From positions 1 to 47,890 of the forward strand of contig CAJFVX010000036.1 in the NCBI GenBank assembly GCA_904420585.1: 47,890 bases of DNA, given 5' to 3'. Position numbers and translations under genes: made by a program. Every line of letters begins with the position of its first letter. Positions within the stretch are counted from its first letter, which is position 1. The DNA is from Candidatus Howiella intestinavium (GTDB lineage Bacteria; Bacillota; Clostridia; Oscillospirales; Acutalibacteraceae). Under the pieces are notes generated by a model. The model was not told the DNA's origin. It searched no databases and saw only the letters and a list, made by a program, of their open reading frames with translations. Below are positions 8,389-16,550 of this stretch, in pieces.

Positions 8389-8415
8389 CAGCTTGTCGAC
8401 AAAGTCGACAAGCTG
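8389..8415. repeat. solitary hairpin 1 of the dispersed repeat
   Basis: CAGCTTGTCGAC and GTCGACAAGCTG pair perfectly over 12 bases around AAA. This is the first hairpin of the four-hairpin element seen elsewhere (copies A, C and D), here without hairpins 2 to 4. It sits between two converging genes. Confidence 0.75.
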
Positions 8416-8419
8416 ATGC

Positions 8420-8444
8420 CCCCGGGCCTCCAACAGGCCCGGGG
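8420..8444. terminator. GC-rich hairpin between converging genes
   Basis: CCCCGGGCCT and AGGCCCGGGG form a perfect 10-base-pair stem with a 5-base loop. It probably helps to terminate the leftward NodB-like gene as well as the rightward reductase gene. Confidence 0.55.
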
Positions 8445-8468
8445 CGGCTTGCGTACCGGATGTCTTCC

Positions 8469-9197
8469 CTATTCCGCCGGCCGCTGGCATCCCTCCCCGT
8501 CTACCATATAGGGCGGCGGCAGCAGCAGGCTCTGCAGGGCCGCCGGCTCATACCCCTTGGCAATCAGGCCTTCCAGGATATAGGGCAGCACCCCGGCGGT
8601 ATACTTGCCGCTGCAGTTAAGGCGGATAATCTTCCCCGGCCCGGCGGCTGTCAGGACATTGTCGGCAATTTTCTGCACCGTGCTGTCCAGCTCCCCGTCG
8701 CCCCCGTCCACGCTCCAGCTGATGGGCAGGCCGGCGGCCTCCTCCCCAAGCAGGGCGGACGACCATTCGCCGTCGGCCGTGCGGTAGACGCCGGAAGCCG
8801 CGCCCCCGGCCTCGGCGATTTGGCGGCGGCAGGTATCCAAGGCCAGCAGGGCCTCTTCGGTGTTGCCGGTATTTTCAATCAGGCAGCCCAGTTCCTGTCC
8901 GGCGTCCGAAAGGGCTTTTACCTGCCCGGCGTGGGCGGCGGCCCAGTCGGCCGTGACGAAAAAGGTTGCCTTTACGTTATATTTCTGCAAGGCGGAAAGG
9001 ATTTCCCCCGTCTCGGCCTGGCCCCGGGCCGTAAAGGTGACCGACAGCCGGGTATCCCCCCGCTCCACCCGCCGGATGGGCCGGGCCCCCGGCCGCTGGG
9101 CCAGCACCCCCAGGGCGCACAGGGCCGCAAACAGGATGATGAGCAGCACCGAACCTATGGAAATCAGCTGCTTTTTCCCGATGACAAGACATTTCAT
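8469..9197 (-). CDS. degenerate polysaccharide deacetylase (NodB-fold) protein
   Basis: Membrane-anchored protein of 242 residues with one N-terminal membrane segment (about 10-33) and an extracytoplasmic NodB-like domain. The fold is recognisable from LSVTFTARGQAETGEILSAL followed by YNVKATFFVTADWAAAHAGQ, which parallels the VALTFDDGP and VKATFFV strands of PdaB-like sporulation deacetylases. The metal site is not intact. The DD of TFDDGP is replaced by TFTARG, and the HSxxH motif is replaced by GCLIENTGN. The RPPYG motif reads YRTADG. Catalytic deacetylase activity is therefore unlikely. The ATG at 9197 follows GGAGGCGG. A structural or binding role is inference. Confidence 0.75.
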   Translation of the reverse strand: MKCLVIGKKQLISIGSVLLIILFAALCALGVLAQRPGARPIRRVERGDTRLSVTFTARGQAETGEILSALQKYNVKATFFVTADWAAAHAGQVKALSDAGQELGCLIENTGNTEEALLALDTCRRQIAEAGGAASGVYRTADGEWSSALLGEEAAGLPISWSVDGGDGELDSTVQKIADNVLTAAGPGKIIRLNCSGKYTAGVLPYILEGLIAKGYEPAALQSLLLPPPYMVDGEGCQRPAE

Positions 9198-9323
9198 GCC
9201 GCCGCCTCCTTCCGTATTATCCTATGCGGCTGGCGGGGGCGGTATGTCCCGGTGGACGGCCGCCTTACGCCTAATCCAACAAAAAACGGCCGGCCGGGAA
9301 GGCGGTATCCTGCAAATTGTCAA

Positions 9324-9352
9324 TTGCACCGGGGCGCAAATGCGTGTATAAT
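9324..9352 (+). promoter_or_regulatory. purA promoter
   Basis: TTGCAC (9324-9329), a 17-base spacer and a perfect TATAAT (9347-9352), about 90 bases upstream of the purA start. No purine riboswitch fold is evident in the leader. Confidence 0.75.
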
Positions 9353-9444
9353 GTAAGAGTTGTGGACGGGAAGGGCTGAAGGCCCCTCCTGTTTTCCGCG
9401 TGAAAAAATCTCAGCCGGGCGCGGCGGCGGATTGGATGGACACC

Positions 9445-10719
9445 ATGGTAAAAGCAGTAGTAGGCGCCAATTGGGGCGACGAAGGCAAGGGTAAAATCAC
9501 CGATATGCTGGCCACCGAGTCGGATGTGGTCGTCCGCTTCCAGGGCGGCGCCAACGCCGGCCATACCATTAAGAACGCATACGGCAAGTTCGCCCTGCAC
9601 CTGCTCCCCTCGGGCGTTTTCAACGGCAATGTGACCAACGTCATCGGCAACGGCGTGGCCCTCAACATCCCCACCCTGCTGAAGGAACTGCAGGGCATTG
9701 TGGACCGGGGCGTCCCCGCTCCCAGGCTGCTGGTCTCCGACCGGGCCCAGATGGTCATGCCCTACCATATTCTTTTCGACCAGTACGAGGAGGAGCGGCT
9801 GGGCGGCAGGAGCTTCGGCTCCACCAAGTCGGGCATCGCCCCCTTCTACTCGGATAAATACGCCAAAATCGGCTTCCAGGTCTGCGAACTCTTCCACGAG
9901 GAAGCCTTAAAAGAAAAACTCCGGTCGGTGCTGGAGGTCAAGAACGTCCTGCTGGCCGAACTCTACCACAAGCCCCTCCTGGACGCCGACGAAATCTTCG
10001 CCCAGATGATGGAGTGGAAGAAGGGCATCGCCCCCTATGTGGCCGACGTGCACAGCTTCCTGCGGGACGCCGAGAAGGCCGGCAAGACCATCCTGCTGGA
10101 GGGCCAGCTGGGCTCCCTCAAGGACCCCGACCACGGCATCTACCCCATGGTCACCTCCTCCTCCACCCTGGCCGGCTACGGGGCCATCGGCGCGGGCCTG
10201 CCCCCCTACGCCATCAAAGAGGTCATCACGGTGGTCAAGTGCTATTCCAGCGCCGTGGGCGCAGGGGCCTTTGTCAGTGAAATCTTCGGCGAGGAGGCCG
10301 AGACCCTCCGCCGCAACGGGGCCGACGGCGGCGAGTACGGCGCCACCACCGGCCGCCCCCGCCGGGTGGGCTGGTTCGACGCCGTGGCCTCCCGCTACGG
10401 CTGCGAGATGCAGGGTACCACCCAGGTGGTGCTGACCATCATCGACGCCCTGGGCTATCTGGACGAAATCCCCGTCTGCGTGGGCTATGAAATCGACGGC
10501 CAGGTGACAAGGGAGTTCCCCGTCACCCCCCTGCTGGAAAAGGCAAAGCCGGTGCTGACCACCCTGCCCGGCTGGAAGTGCGACGTGTCCGGCATCCGCA
10601 AGTACGAGGACCTGCCGGAAAACTGCCGCAGCTACATCGAGTTCATCGAGAAGGAGCTGGGCTGCCCCATCACCATGGTTTCCAACGGCCCGGCCCGGGA
10701 GGATATCATCCTGCGGTAA
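9445..10719 (+). CDS. purA: adenylosuccinate synthetase
   Basis: Condenses IMP and aspartate with GTP hydrolysis, the first committed step to AMP. The signature GANWGDEGKGKITDMLA is at the N-terminus, with the catalytic Asp and the GDEGKGK P-loop. QGGANAGHTIKNAYGKFALHLLPSG follows, and later GGEYGATTGRPRRVGW. The ATG at 9445 gives MVKAVVGANWGD and 424 residues, matching the usual family length. ATG 9436 and GTG 9400 are in-frame alternatives with weaker family support, and none has a strong Shine-Dalgarno sequence. The gene is separated from purF by a terminator, so the two are adjacent but probably independently transcribed. Confidence 0.96.
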   Translation: MVKAVVGANWGDEGKGKITDMLATESDVVVRFQGGANAGHTIKNAYGKFALHLLPSGVFNGNVTNVIGNGVALNIPTLLKELQGIVDRGVPAPRLLVSDRAQMVMPYHILFDQYEEERLGGRSFGSTKSGIAPFYSDKYAKIGFQVCELFHEEALKEKLRSVLEVKNVLLAELYHKPLLDADEIFAQMMEWKKGIAPYVADVHSFLRDAEKAGKTILLEGQLGSLKDPDHGIYPMVTSSSTLAGYGAIGAGLPPYAIKEVITVVKCYSSAVGAGAFVSEIFGEEAETLRRNGADGGEYGATTGRPRRVGWFDAVASRYGCEMQGTTQVVLTIIDALGYLDEIPVCVGYEIDGQVTREFPVTPLLEKAKPVLTTLPGWKCDVSGIRKYEDLPENCRSYIEFIEKELGCPITMVSNGPAREDIILR

Positions 10720-10728
10720 GGCTTTTAT

Positions 10729-10777
10729 GAAAGCGGATGCTGCCGTATGCCGGCAGCGGCCGCTTTCTTTCTTTTTT
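10729..10777 (+). terminator. intrinsic terminator of purA
   Basis: GAAAGCGG pairs with CCGCTTTC and an inner GCTGCCG/CGGCAGC stem continues it. A T-rich tail (TTTCTTTTTT) follows. Confidence 0.85.
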
Positions 10778-10938
10778 CATCCCCGGCGCCCCTGCGGGAC
10801 AGCCGCTTTCTCCTGTAAATCCCATCGCCAAGGGATTTATGGCGTCAAAGGCGGTTTTTACACTTTTTTGTTTCAAGCATTTGGCACCCCGCCGGTTCCC
10901 CCGGGGACGGCTGATTCTACCGGAAAGAGGCGTTTTGC

Positions 10939-12375
10939 ATGTTTCATACCCTTCACGAAGAATGCGGCGTATTCGGCATCTATGAAAACCACACGGCCGA
11001 AGTCGCCAAAACCACCTATCTGGCCCTGTACGCCCTGCAGCACCGGGGCCAGGAAAGCTGCGGCATTGCCGTCAACGACGACGGGGTGTTCACCAGCCAC
11101 CGGGACAACGGCTTGATTCCCGACGTTTTTCCCGCCGAAAGGCTCCAAAAGCTGGGGAAGGGCAATATCGCCATCGGCCACGTCCGCTACTCCACCACCG
11201 GCAGCGTCAACCGGAGCAACGCCCAGCCCCTGGTCATCCGGCACATCAAGGGCAACATGGCCATCGCCCACAACGGCAACCTGACCAACGCCGCCGAGCT
11301 GCGGCGGGAGTATGAGCTGAAGGGGGCCATCTTCCACACCACCAGCGACACCGAGACCATCGCCTACGCCATCACCAATGCCCGGCTGCACACCCCCACC
11401 ACCGAGGAGGCCATCGAGGAGGTCATGTCCCGCCTGCGGGGGGCCTACTCCATTGTGGTCATGACGGCCACCAAACTCATCGCAGCAAGAGATCCGGTGG
11501 GCTTCCGGCCCTTATGCATCGGCAGGACGGAGGACGGGGCCTGGGCGGTAGCCTCCGAAAGCTGCGCACTGGATACCATCGGTGCAGGGCTGGTGCGGGA
11601 CGTCCGCCCGGGGGAAATCGTGATCATCGAGGACGGGGAGCTGAAATCCATCACCACCAACTGCCGGGATAAGGGACATATCTGCGTTTTCGAGTATATC
11701 TACTTCGCCCGGCCGGACAGCGAAATCCAGGGGGTCAGCGTCCACAAGGCCCGGCTGCGGGCGGGGGCCTTTTTGGCCAAGGAGCACCCGGTGGAGGCCG
11801 ACATTGTCATCGGCGTGCCCGATTCCGGCATAGACGCCGCCCTGGGTTACGCCAAGGAATCCGGCATCCCCTACGGGCTGGGGTTCATCAAGAACCGGTA
11901 TGTGGGCCGCTCCTTTATCCAGCCCACCCAGGGCCAGCGGGAAAGCGCCGTGCGCATCAAACTCAACGTGATCAAGGAGAACATCGCCGGCAAGCGGGTG
12001 ATTATGGTGGACGACTCCATCGTCCGGGGCACCACCTCCGCCCGCATTGTAAACCTGCTGCGGGAGGCGGGGGCCAAGGAAGTGCATATGCGGGTGTCCT
12101 CCCCACCCTTTATCAGCCCCTGCTACTTCGGCACCGACATCGACAGCAAGGAAAACCTCATTGCCTGCCGGCTCCATTCGGCGGCCGAAATCGCCCGGGA
12201 AATCGGGGCGGACAGCCTGGGGTATTTAAGCGTGGAGGCCACCCATCAAATCGCCGCCGGGGCCGACTGCGATTTCTGCGACGGCTGCTTTACCGGCAGC
12301 TACCCCGCCCGCATCCCCGCGGCGGCCACCAAGGATAAATTTGAAACCAAAATGGGCCGCGCCAAAAAAGTGTAA
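10939..12375 (+). CDS. purF: amidophosphoribosyltransferase
   Basis: Transfers the glutamine amide nitrogen to PRPP to make phosphoribosylamine, the first step of purine synthesis. The 478-residue protein starts MFHTLHEECGVFGIY; Cys9 is the predicted N-terminal nucleophile exposed after removal of a short propeptide. The glutaminase half includes HRGQESCG and the HNGNLTNA segment. The PRPP-binding loop is RVIMVDDSIVRGTTS. The C-terminal CDFCDGCFTG, with the upstream Cys residues, matches the oxygen-sensitive [4Fe-4S] B. subtilis type. The start follows AAAGAGG. It is not embedded in a larger pur operon here. Confidence 0.97.
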   Translation: MFHTLHEECGVFGIYENHTAEVAKTTYLALYALQHRGQESCGIAVNDDGVFTSHRDNGLIPDVFPAERLQKLGKGNIAIGHVRYSTTGSVNRSNAQPLVIRHIKGNMAIAHNGNLTNAAELRREYELKGAIFHTTSDTETIAYAITNARLHTPTTEEAIEEVMSRLRGAYSIVVMTATKLIAARDPVGFRPLCIGRTEDGAWAVASESCALDTIGAGLVRDVRPGEIVIIEDGELKSITTNCRDKGHICVFEYIYFARPDSEIQGVSVHKARLRAGAFLAKEHPVEADIVIGVPDSGIDAALGYAKESGIPYGLGFIKNRYVGRSFIQPTQGQRESAVRIKLNVIKENIAGKRVIMVDDSIVRGTTSARIVNLLREAGAKEVHMRVSSPPFISPCYFGTDIDSKENLIACRLHSAAEIAREIGADSLGYLSVEATHQIAAGADCDFCDGCFTGSYPARIPAAATKDKFETKMGRAKKV

Positions 12376-12380
12376 GGCTT

Positions 12381-12411
12381 TCCCTCTGTCCGCAAGGGCA
12401 GGGGGATTTTT
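12381..12411 (+). terminator. purF terminator
   Basis: TCCCTCTG pairs with CAGGGGGA (one G-T) around a 10-base loop, followed by TTTTTG. It begins 6 bases after the purF stop. Confidence 0.8.
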
Positions 12412-12484
12412 GCTGCAGGCCGGCGGTTTGCGGCAAAGGTCAGGAAAGGTCAATAAAATTCATAATTCATTTACAATTGCCCTA

Positions 12485-12513
12485 TTGACAGACAGCTGGC
12501 AGCGTGATAGAGT
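12485..12513 (+). promoter_or_regulatory. promoter of the hrcA heat-shock operon
   Basis: A perfect TTGACA (12485-12490), a 17-base spacer and TAGAGT (12508-12513). The CIRCE operator starts 13 bases further on, so HrcA would sit over the transcription start. Confidence 0.75.
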
Positions 12514-12525
12514 ATAGGTAATCGA

Positions 12526-12552
12526 TTAGCACTCTTGTAATTAGAGTGCTAG
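12526..12552 (+). promoter_or_regulatory. CIRCE operator
   Basis: TTAGCACTC, nine bases, then GAGTGCTAG. This is the HrcA-binding inverted repeat with one departure from consensus in the last base (A to G). It precedes hrcA-grpE-dnaK-dnaJ and implies repression by HrcA with GroE feedback, as known for this family. Confidence 0.95.
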
Positions 12553-12611
12553 CATCCACCGCAACCCGACGGAAACGCCTGGGCAGGCAGCCGGAAGGAG
12601 GTAACCCTTTT

Positions 12612-13670
12612 ATGGAACTGAGCCCCCGCAAGAAGCAGATTCTTGCGGCCATTGTGAAGACATATATTGAAACCGGCGAGCCGGTGGGGTCCAAGGCCTT
12701 AAGCCAGGTGCTGGATTTGGGGCTTTCCCCGGCCACCCTGCGCAACGAGATGAGCGAGCTGTCCGAACTGGGATATCTGGAACAGCCCCATACCTCGGCG
12801 GGGCGGGTGCCCACCAGCGCGGGGTACCGCTTATATATTCAGGAGCTGATGAAGCCGGCCGAGCCGGATGAAAAGACCAAGGCCGCCATCGACGACGCGC
12901 TGGAAAACAGCGTATCCGACCCGGAGCAGATGGTGAGCACGGCCGGCCAGGCCCTGGCCGATTTAACCGGGCTGCCGGCCCTGTCGGCCACCGTAGCCAA
13001 CGAAACGGCGTCGGTGCGGCGGGTGGAGGTCATCCCCATGGGACGGCGTTCCCTGCTGCTGGTGCTCATCACCTCGGACGGGGTGGCCAGAAGCCGCCTC
13101 TGCCGGACCGAGCGGCCCCTTACCACCGGCCTGCTGGAGCGATTCACCCGCCTTACGGCTAAGGAGGTGGAGGGAAAGGAGCTGTCGGCCTTCCAGCCGG
13201 CCCTGCTCCAGACCCTGGTGGCCGAAGCCGGCGAATACGGCTTTGCCCTCATGCCCCTGCTGGCCGCCCTTTTCCACATGGCCGACGAAATTTGCGCCTC
13301 CAAGCTGAGCCTCAAGGGGGAATCCAACCTCTTCAGCTTCTCCGAGCTGGAAAAGGAGGCCCGGCAGCTTATCGACCTGATTTCCCGGCGGGACGCCATC
13401 CTCTCCCTGCTGGCCGGCATCCACGGCCCGGTGGAGGTGGTTTTCGGCGGGGATACCCCCATCGCCGCCCTGCGTCCCTCCAGCCTGGTGGTGGCCCGGT
13501 ATAAGCTGGGGGATAAGGAGCTGGGGCGCATCGGCGTCATCGGGCCCACCCGCATGGCGTATGAACAGCTGATTCCCAGTATAGAATATTTTGCAGCAAA
13601 GTTAGGCAGCCTGCTGACCCAGGCTATGGAAGATATGGAGGATGATGAATTTGGCAGAGATGGAGAATAA
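12612..13670 (+). CDS. hrcA: heat-inducible transcription repressor HrcA
   Basis: Repressor of class I heat-shock genes that binds CIRCE. The ATG at 12612, behind GGAAGGAGG, gives 352 residues. The N-terminal winged helix is visible in LSPRKKQILAAIVKTYIETG followed by EPVGSKALSQ and LSPATLRNEMSELSELGYLE. The segment QPHTSAGRVPTSAGYRLYI is the highly conserved HrcA signature. The C-terminal half ends with LGRIGVIGPTRMAYEQLIPS, also typical. Its operator lies 60 bases upstream, so it is autoregulated. Its 3' end overlaps the grpE start region. Confidence 0.97.
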   Translation: MELSPRKKQILAAIVKTYIETGEPVGSKALSQVLDLGLSPATLRNEMSELSELGYLEQPHTSAGRVPTSAGYRLYIQELMKPAEPDEKTKAAIDDALENSVSDPEQMVSTAGQALADLTGLPALSATVANETASVRRVEVIPMGRRSLLLVLITSDGVARSRLCRTERPLTTGLLERFTRLTAKEVEGKELSAFQPALLQTLVAEAGEYGFALMPLLAALFHMADEICASKLSLKGESNLFSFSELEKEARQLIDLISRRDAILSLLAGIHGPVEVVFGGDTPIAALRPSSLVVARYKLGDKELGRIGVIGPTRMAYEQLIPSIEYFAAKLGSLLTQAMEDMEDDEFGRDGE

Positions 13671-14253
13671 GGCCGCCGAACAGGCGGCGGAAGCCCCGCC
13701 GGCCGAAGACAAGGCCCCGGAACCGGCCGCCGATAAAACCGATAAAAAAACGGCCAAGACCGATAAGAAAAAGAAGGATAAGCGGGATTCCGAAATGGAA
13801 GCCCTTGCGGCCGACCTGAAGGCCATGGAGGAGGAGCTCTCCCGGCAGAAGGATCTGCTGCTGCGCACCGCCGCCGAGTTCGACAACTACAAGCGGCGCA
13901 CCGAAAAGGAAAAGCTGGCCACCGGCGAATTCGTCCGGGCCCAGACCTTAAAATCCTTCCTGACCGTCCTGGACAGCATGGAGCGGGCGGAGGCGGCCGA
14001 GGCCGGCCAGTCCCCCGAGGAGTACGCCAAGGGCGTCCGGATGATTTTCAAGCAGCTGTCCGAGGCGGCCGCGGCGGCCGGCCTTGCGGAAATCGAGGCC
14101 GCGGGCCAGCCCTTTGACCCGGCCCTCCACGAGGCGGTTATGCATATAGAGGATGAGGCCCTGGGGGAAAACGTAGTGGCCGAAGTACTCCAGAAGGGCT
14201 ACAAGGTAGGCGATACGGTCATCCGGCCGGCCATGGTCAAGGTGGCCAACTGA
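13642..14253 (+). CDS. grpE: nucleotide exchange factor GrpE
   Basis: Releases ADP from DnaK. The longest reading is 203 residues. ATGs at 13642, 13645 and 13660 and a TTG at 13651 are all possible; GGAGG at 13637-13641 sits too close to the first ATGs, so the true start may be 13651 or 13660. The N-terminus is Ala/Lys/Asp-rich. A coiled coil follows (about 45-85: EALAADLKAMEEELSRQKDL), then AAEFDNYKRRTEKEK and the beta-domain end LQKGYKVGDTVIRPAMVKVA, all GrpE hallmarks. The start lies inside hrcA, giving translational coupling. Confidence 0.95.
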   Translation: MMNLAEMENKAAEQAAEAPPAEDKAPEPAADKTDKKTAKTDKKKKDKRDSEMEALAADLKAMEEELSRQKDLLLRTAAEFDNYKRRTEKEKLATGEFVRAQTLKSFLTVLDSMERAEAAEAGQSPEEYAKGVRMIFKQLSEAAAAAGLAEIEAAGQPFDPALHEAVMHIEDEALGENVVAEVLQKGYKVGDTVIRPAMVKVAN

Positions 14254-14314
14254 AAACATCAGCAAGTTTTTTCACATACAAAAATAAAAAGCAGTTATTA
14301 GGAGGTTTTGCTTT

Positions 14315-16162
14315 ATGGGTAAGATTATTGGTATTGACTTAGGTACAACCAACTCTTGTGTGGCCGTCATGGAAGGCGGCGAGCCGGTGGTTATCCCCAA
14401 CGCCGAAGGCGCCCGAACCACCCCGTCGGTGGTTGCCTTTAAGAAGGACGGCGAGCGGATGGTGGGCCAGGTCGCAAAGCGGCAGGCCATCACCAACCCC
14501 GAAGGCACCGTCAGCTCCATCAAGCGAGAGATGGGCACCGACCACAAGGTGGAAATAGGCGGCAAGAAGTACACCCCCCAGGAGATTTCGGCCATCATCC
14601 TGCAAAAGCTGAAGGCCGATGCCGAGGCCTATCTGGGCGGCCCGGTCACCGAGGCGGTCATCACCGTCCCGGCCTACTTCACCGACGCCCAGCGGCAGGC
14701 CACCAAGGACGCGGGCAAAATCGCCGGTCTGGAGGTCAAGCGGATTATCAACGAGCCCACGGCCGCGGCCCTGTCCTACGGCATCGACAAGGAGAACGAC
14801 CAGAAGGTCATGGTCTACGACTTGGGCGGCGGCACCTTCGATGTTTCCATCATCGAGATGGGCGACGGCGTCCAGGAAGTGCTGGCCACCGCCGGCAACA
14901 ACCGTCTGGGCGGCGACGACTTCGACCAGCGGATTATGGACTGGATGCTGGATAAGTTCAAGGCCGACAACGGCATCGACCTGCGGGGCGACACGATGGC
15001 CATGCAGCGTATTAAGGAAGCCGCCGAGAAGGCCAAGATCGATCTGTCCGGCGTGACCTCCGCCGACATCAACCTGCCCTTCATCTCGGCCGACGCCACC
15101 GGCCCCAAGCACTTTGAGGCCACCCTGACCAGGGCCAAGTTCAACGAGCTGACCGCCGACCTGGTGGAAGCCACCATGGGCCCTGTCCGCCAGGCTCTCA
15201 GCGACTCCGGCCTGTCGGCTTCCGACATCGGCAAGGTCCTGATGGTGGGCGGCTCCAGCCGTATCCCCGCCGTGCAGGAGGCCGTCAAGAAGTTCATCGG
15301 CAAGGAGCCCTTCAAGGGCATCAACCCGGATGAGTGCGTGGCCATCGGCGCGGCTATCCAGGGCGGCGTCCTGGGCGGCGACGTCAAGGGCCTGCTGCTG
15401 CTGGATGTAACCCCCCTGTCTCTGGGCATCGAGACCATGGGCGGCGTCTCCACCAAGGTCATCGACCGCAACACCACCATCCCCACCAAGAAGAGCCAGA
15501 TTTTCTCCACCGCCGCCGACGGCCAGACCTCGGTAGAGGTCCATGTGCTCCAGGGCGAGCGGGAGTTTGCCAAGGATAACAAGACCCTGGGCGTCTTCCA
15601 TCTGGACGGCATCGCCCCGGCTCCCCGGGGTATCCCCCAGATTGAGGTAACCTTTGACATCGACGCCAACGGCATCGTCCACGTATCGGCCAAGGATTTG
15701 GGCACCGGCAAGGAGCAGTCCATCACCATCACCGCCTCCACCAACATGTCCAAGGACGACATCGACAAGGCGGTCAAGGAGGCCGAGCAGTATGCGGCCG
15801 AGGACAAGAAGCGCCGGGAGAACGTGGACATCCGCAACGGCGCCGACCAGATGATTTACCAGACCGAGAAGACCCTGACCGACATGGGCGACAAGCTCAG
15901 CGAGGACGAGAAGAAGGACATCCAGGGAGGGATAGACGCTTTGAAGGAAGCCCTGAAGGGCGAGGATCTGGAGAAGATCAAGGCCGCCCAGGACGACCTG
16001 CAGAAGAAGGTCTACGCCGTGTCCGAGAAGCTGTACAAGGCGGCGGCCGAACAGGCCCAGGCCCAGCAGCAGGCGAACGGCGACGCCGGCGCTCAGCCGG
16101 GGAATGACGGTTCCAACGTCTACGACGCCGACTTCAAGGACGCCGACGACAACAAGAAATAA
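14315..16162 (+). CDS. dnaK: chaperone DnaK (Hsp70)
   Basis: ATP-dependent chaperone of 615 residues. The ATPase domain begins [15 protein letters not shown] and includes [11 protein letters not shown] and [23 protein letters not shown] and the linker [15 protein letters not shown] follow, then the substrate-binding domain ([14 protein letters not shown]) and a helical lid. The C-terminal tail [15 protein letters not shown] is a variant of the usual acidic ending. TAGGAGG lies 10 bases before the ATG. Third gene of the HrcA-controlled operon. Confidence 0.99.
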   Translation: MGKIIGIDLGTTNSCVAVMEGGEPVVIPNAEGARTTPSVVAFKKDGERMVGQVAKRQAITNPEGTVSSIKREMGTDHKVEIGGKKYTPQEISAIILQKLKADAEAYLGGPVTEAVITVPAYFTDAQRQATKDAGKIAGLEVKRIINEPTAAALSYGIDKENDQKVMVYDLGGGTFDVSIIEMGDGVQEVLATAGNNRLGGDDFDQRIMDWMLDKFKADNGIDLRGDTMAMQRIKEAAEKAKIDLSGVTSADINLPFISADATGPKHFEATLTRAKFNELTADLVEATMGPVRQALSDSGLSASDIGKVLMVGGSSRIPAVQEAVKKFIGKEPFKGINPDECVAIGAAIQGGVLGGDVKGLLLLDVTPLSLGIETMGGVSTKVIDRNTTIPTKKSQIFSTAADGQTSVEVHVLQGEREFAKDNKTLGVFHLDGIAPAPRGIPQIEVTFDIDANGIVHVSAKDLGTGKEQSITITASTNMSKDDIDKAVKEAEQYAAEDKKRRENVDIRNGADQMIYQTEKTLTDMGDKLSEDEKKDIQGGIDALKEALKGEDLEKIKAAQDDLQKKVYAVSEKLYKAAAEQAQAQQQANGDAGAQPGNDGSNVYDADFKDADDNKK

Positions 16163-16230
16163 TCCCATCCGAGAAAAGAAGGCTTGGCCCGGGCCGTTTA
16201 GGCGGTCCGGGCCGGCCGGATTTCCCGCAT

Positions 16231-16272
16231 CCTTGGAAAACGCCGGCCCTTTTTCGCCGGCGTTTTCCAAGG
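16231..16272 (+). terminator. 17-base-pair perfect hairpin after dnaK
   Basis: CCTTGGAAAACGCCGGC pairs perfectly with GCCGGCGTTTTCCAAGG around an 8-base T-rich loop. There is no T tract behind it, so it may act as a processing or stability element, setting dnaK above dnaJ, instead of a full terminator. A GGCCCGG/CCGGGCC stem precedes it (about 16187-16214). Confidence 0.6.
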
Positions 16273-16343
16273 GTACGGCCCCGCGAGGCGGTTTTTGAAC
16301 CCCGGCGCCGGAGGATACCCCATGCAGAATATGCGATGAAACC

Positions 16344-16362
16344 AAACAGGCCCCGCCTGTTT
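16344..16362. repeat. 19-base direct repeat, left of copy B
   Basis: AAACAGGCCCCGCCTGTTT, itself a hairpin (AAACAGG/CCTGTTT). An identical copy lies at 16504-16522, so the pair brackets the four-hairpin element. Confidence 0.8.
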
Positions 16363-16500
16363 GCGTTTGCCGGTCAAGCCGGCAAACGCTAGAAGAGGGG
16401 CAGGCCCCTCTTCTAACATCACCCCTACAAATCCCCTATTTATGGGATTTGTCGTGTGTCCGAACCGACGCGCATGTCGCCGATTCGGACGATCCAAATG
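16363..16500 (+). repeat. four-hairpin dispersed repeat, copy B
   Basis: Hairpin 1 has arms GCGTTTGCCGG and CCGGCAAACGC. Its sequence differs from the CAGCTTGTCGA stem of the other copies, yet pairing is perfect. Hairpin 2 is TAGAAGAGGGGC/GCCCCTCTTCTA, sharing the central GC. Hairpin 3 is ACAAATCCC/GGGATTTGT. Hairpin 4 has arms GTCCGAA and TTCGGAC around CCGACGCGCATGTCGCCGA, again with stems changed but complementary. The tail is GATCCAAATG. It lies between dnaK and dnaJ, in their direction of transcription. The compensatory changes are strong evidence for a selected structure. Confidence 0.9.
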
Positions 16501-16503
16501 CTG

Positions 16504-16522
16504 AAACAGGCCCCGCCTGTTT
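16504..16522. repeat. 19-base direct repeat, right of copy B
   Basis: Identical to 16344-16362 (AAACAGGCCCCGCCTGTTT). Here it is followed by TT and then the Shine-Dalgarno region of dnaJ, so it could also act as a weak terminator-like hairpin just before dnaJ. Confidence 0.8.
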
Positions 16523-16550
16523 TTCATATGTACGGAGGAGCGTGTAACCT

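Noticed and set aside
9353-9444. Purine riboswitch upstream of purA
   Set aside because: The leader is only about 90 bases and no conserved purine-aptamer core sequences are visible.
14339-16345. 668-residue open frame on the minus strand
   Set aside because: Antisense to dnaK, low-complexity Gly/Leu/Val/Asp composition, no motifs. A shadow of dnaK.
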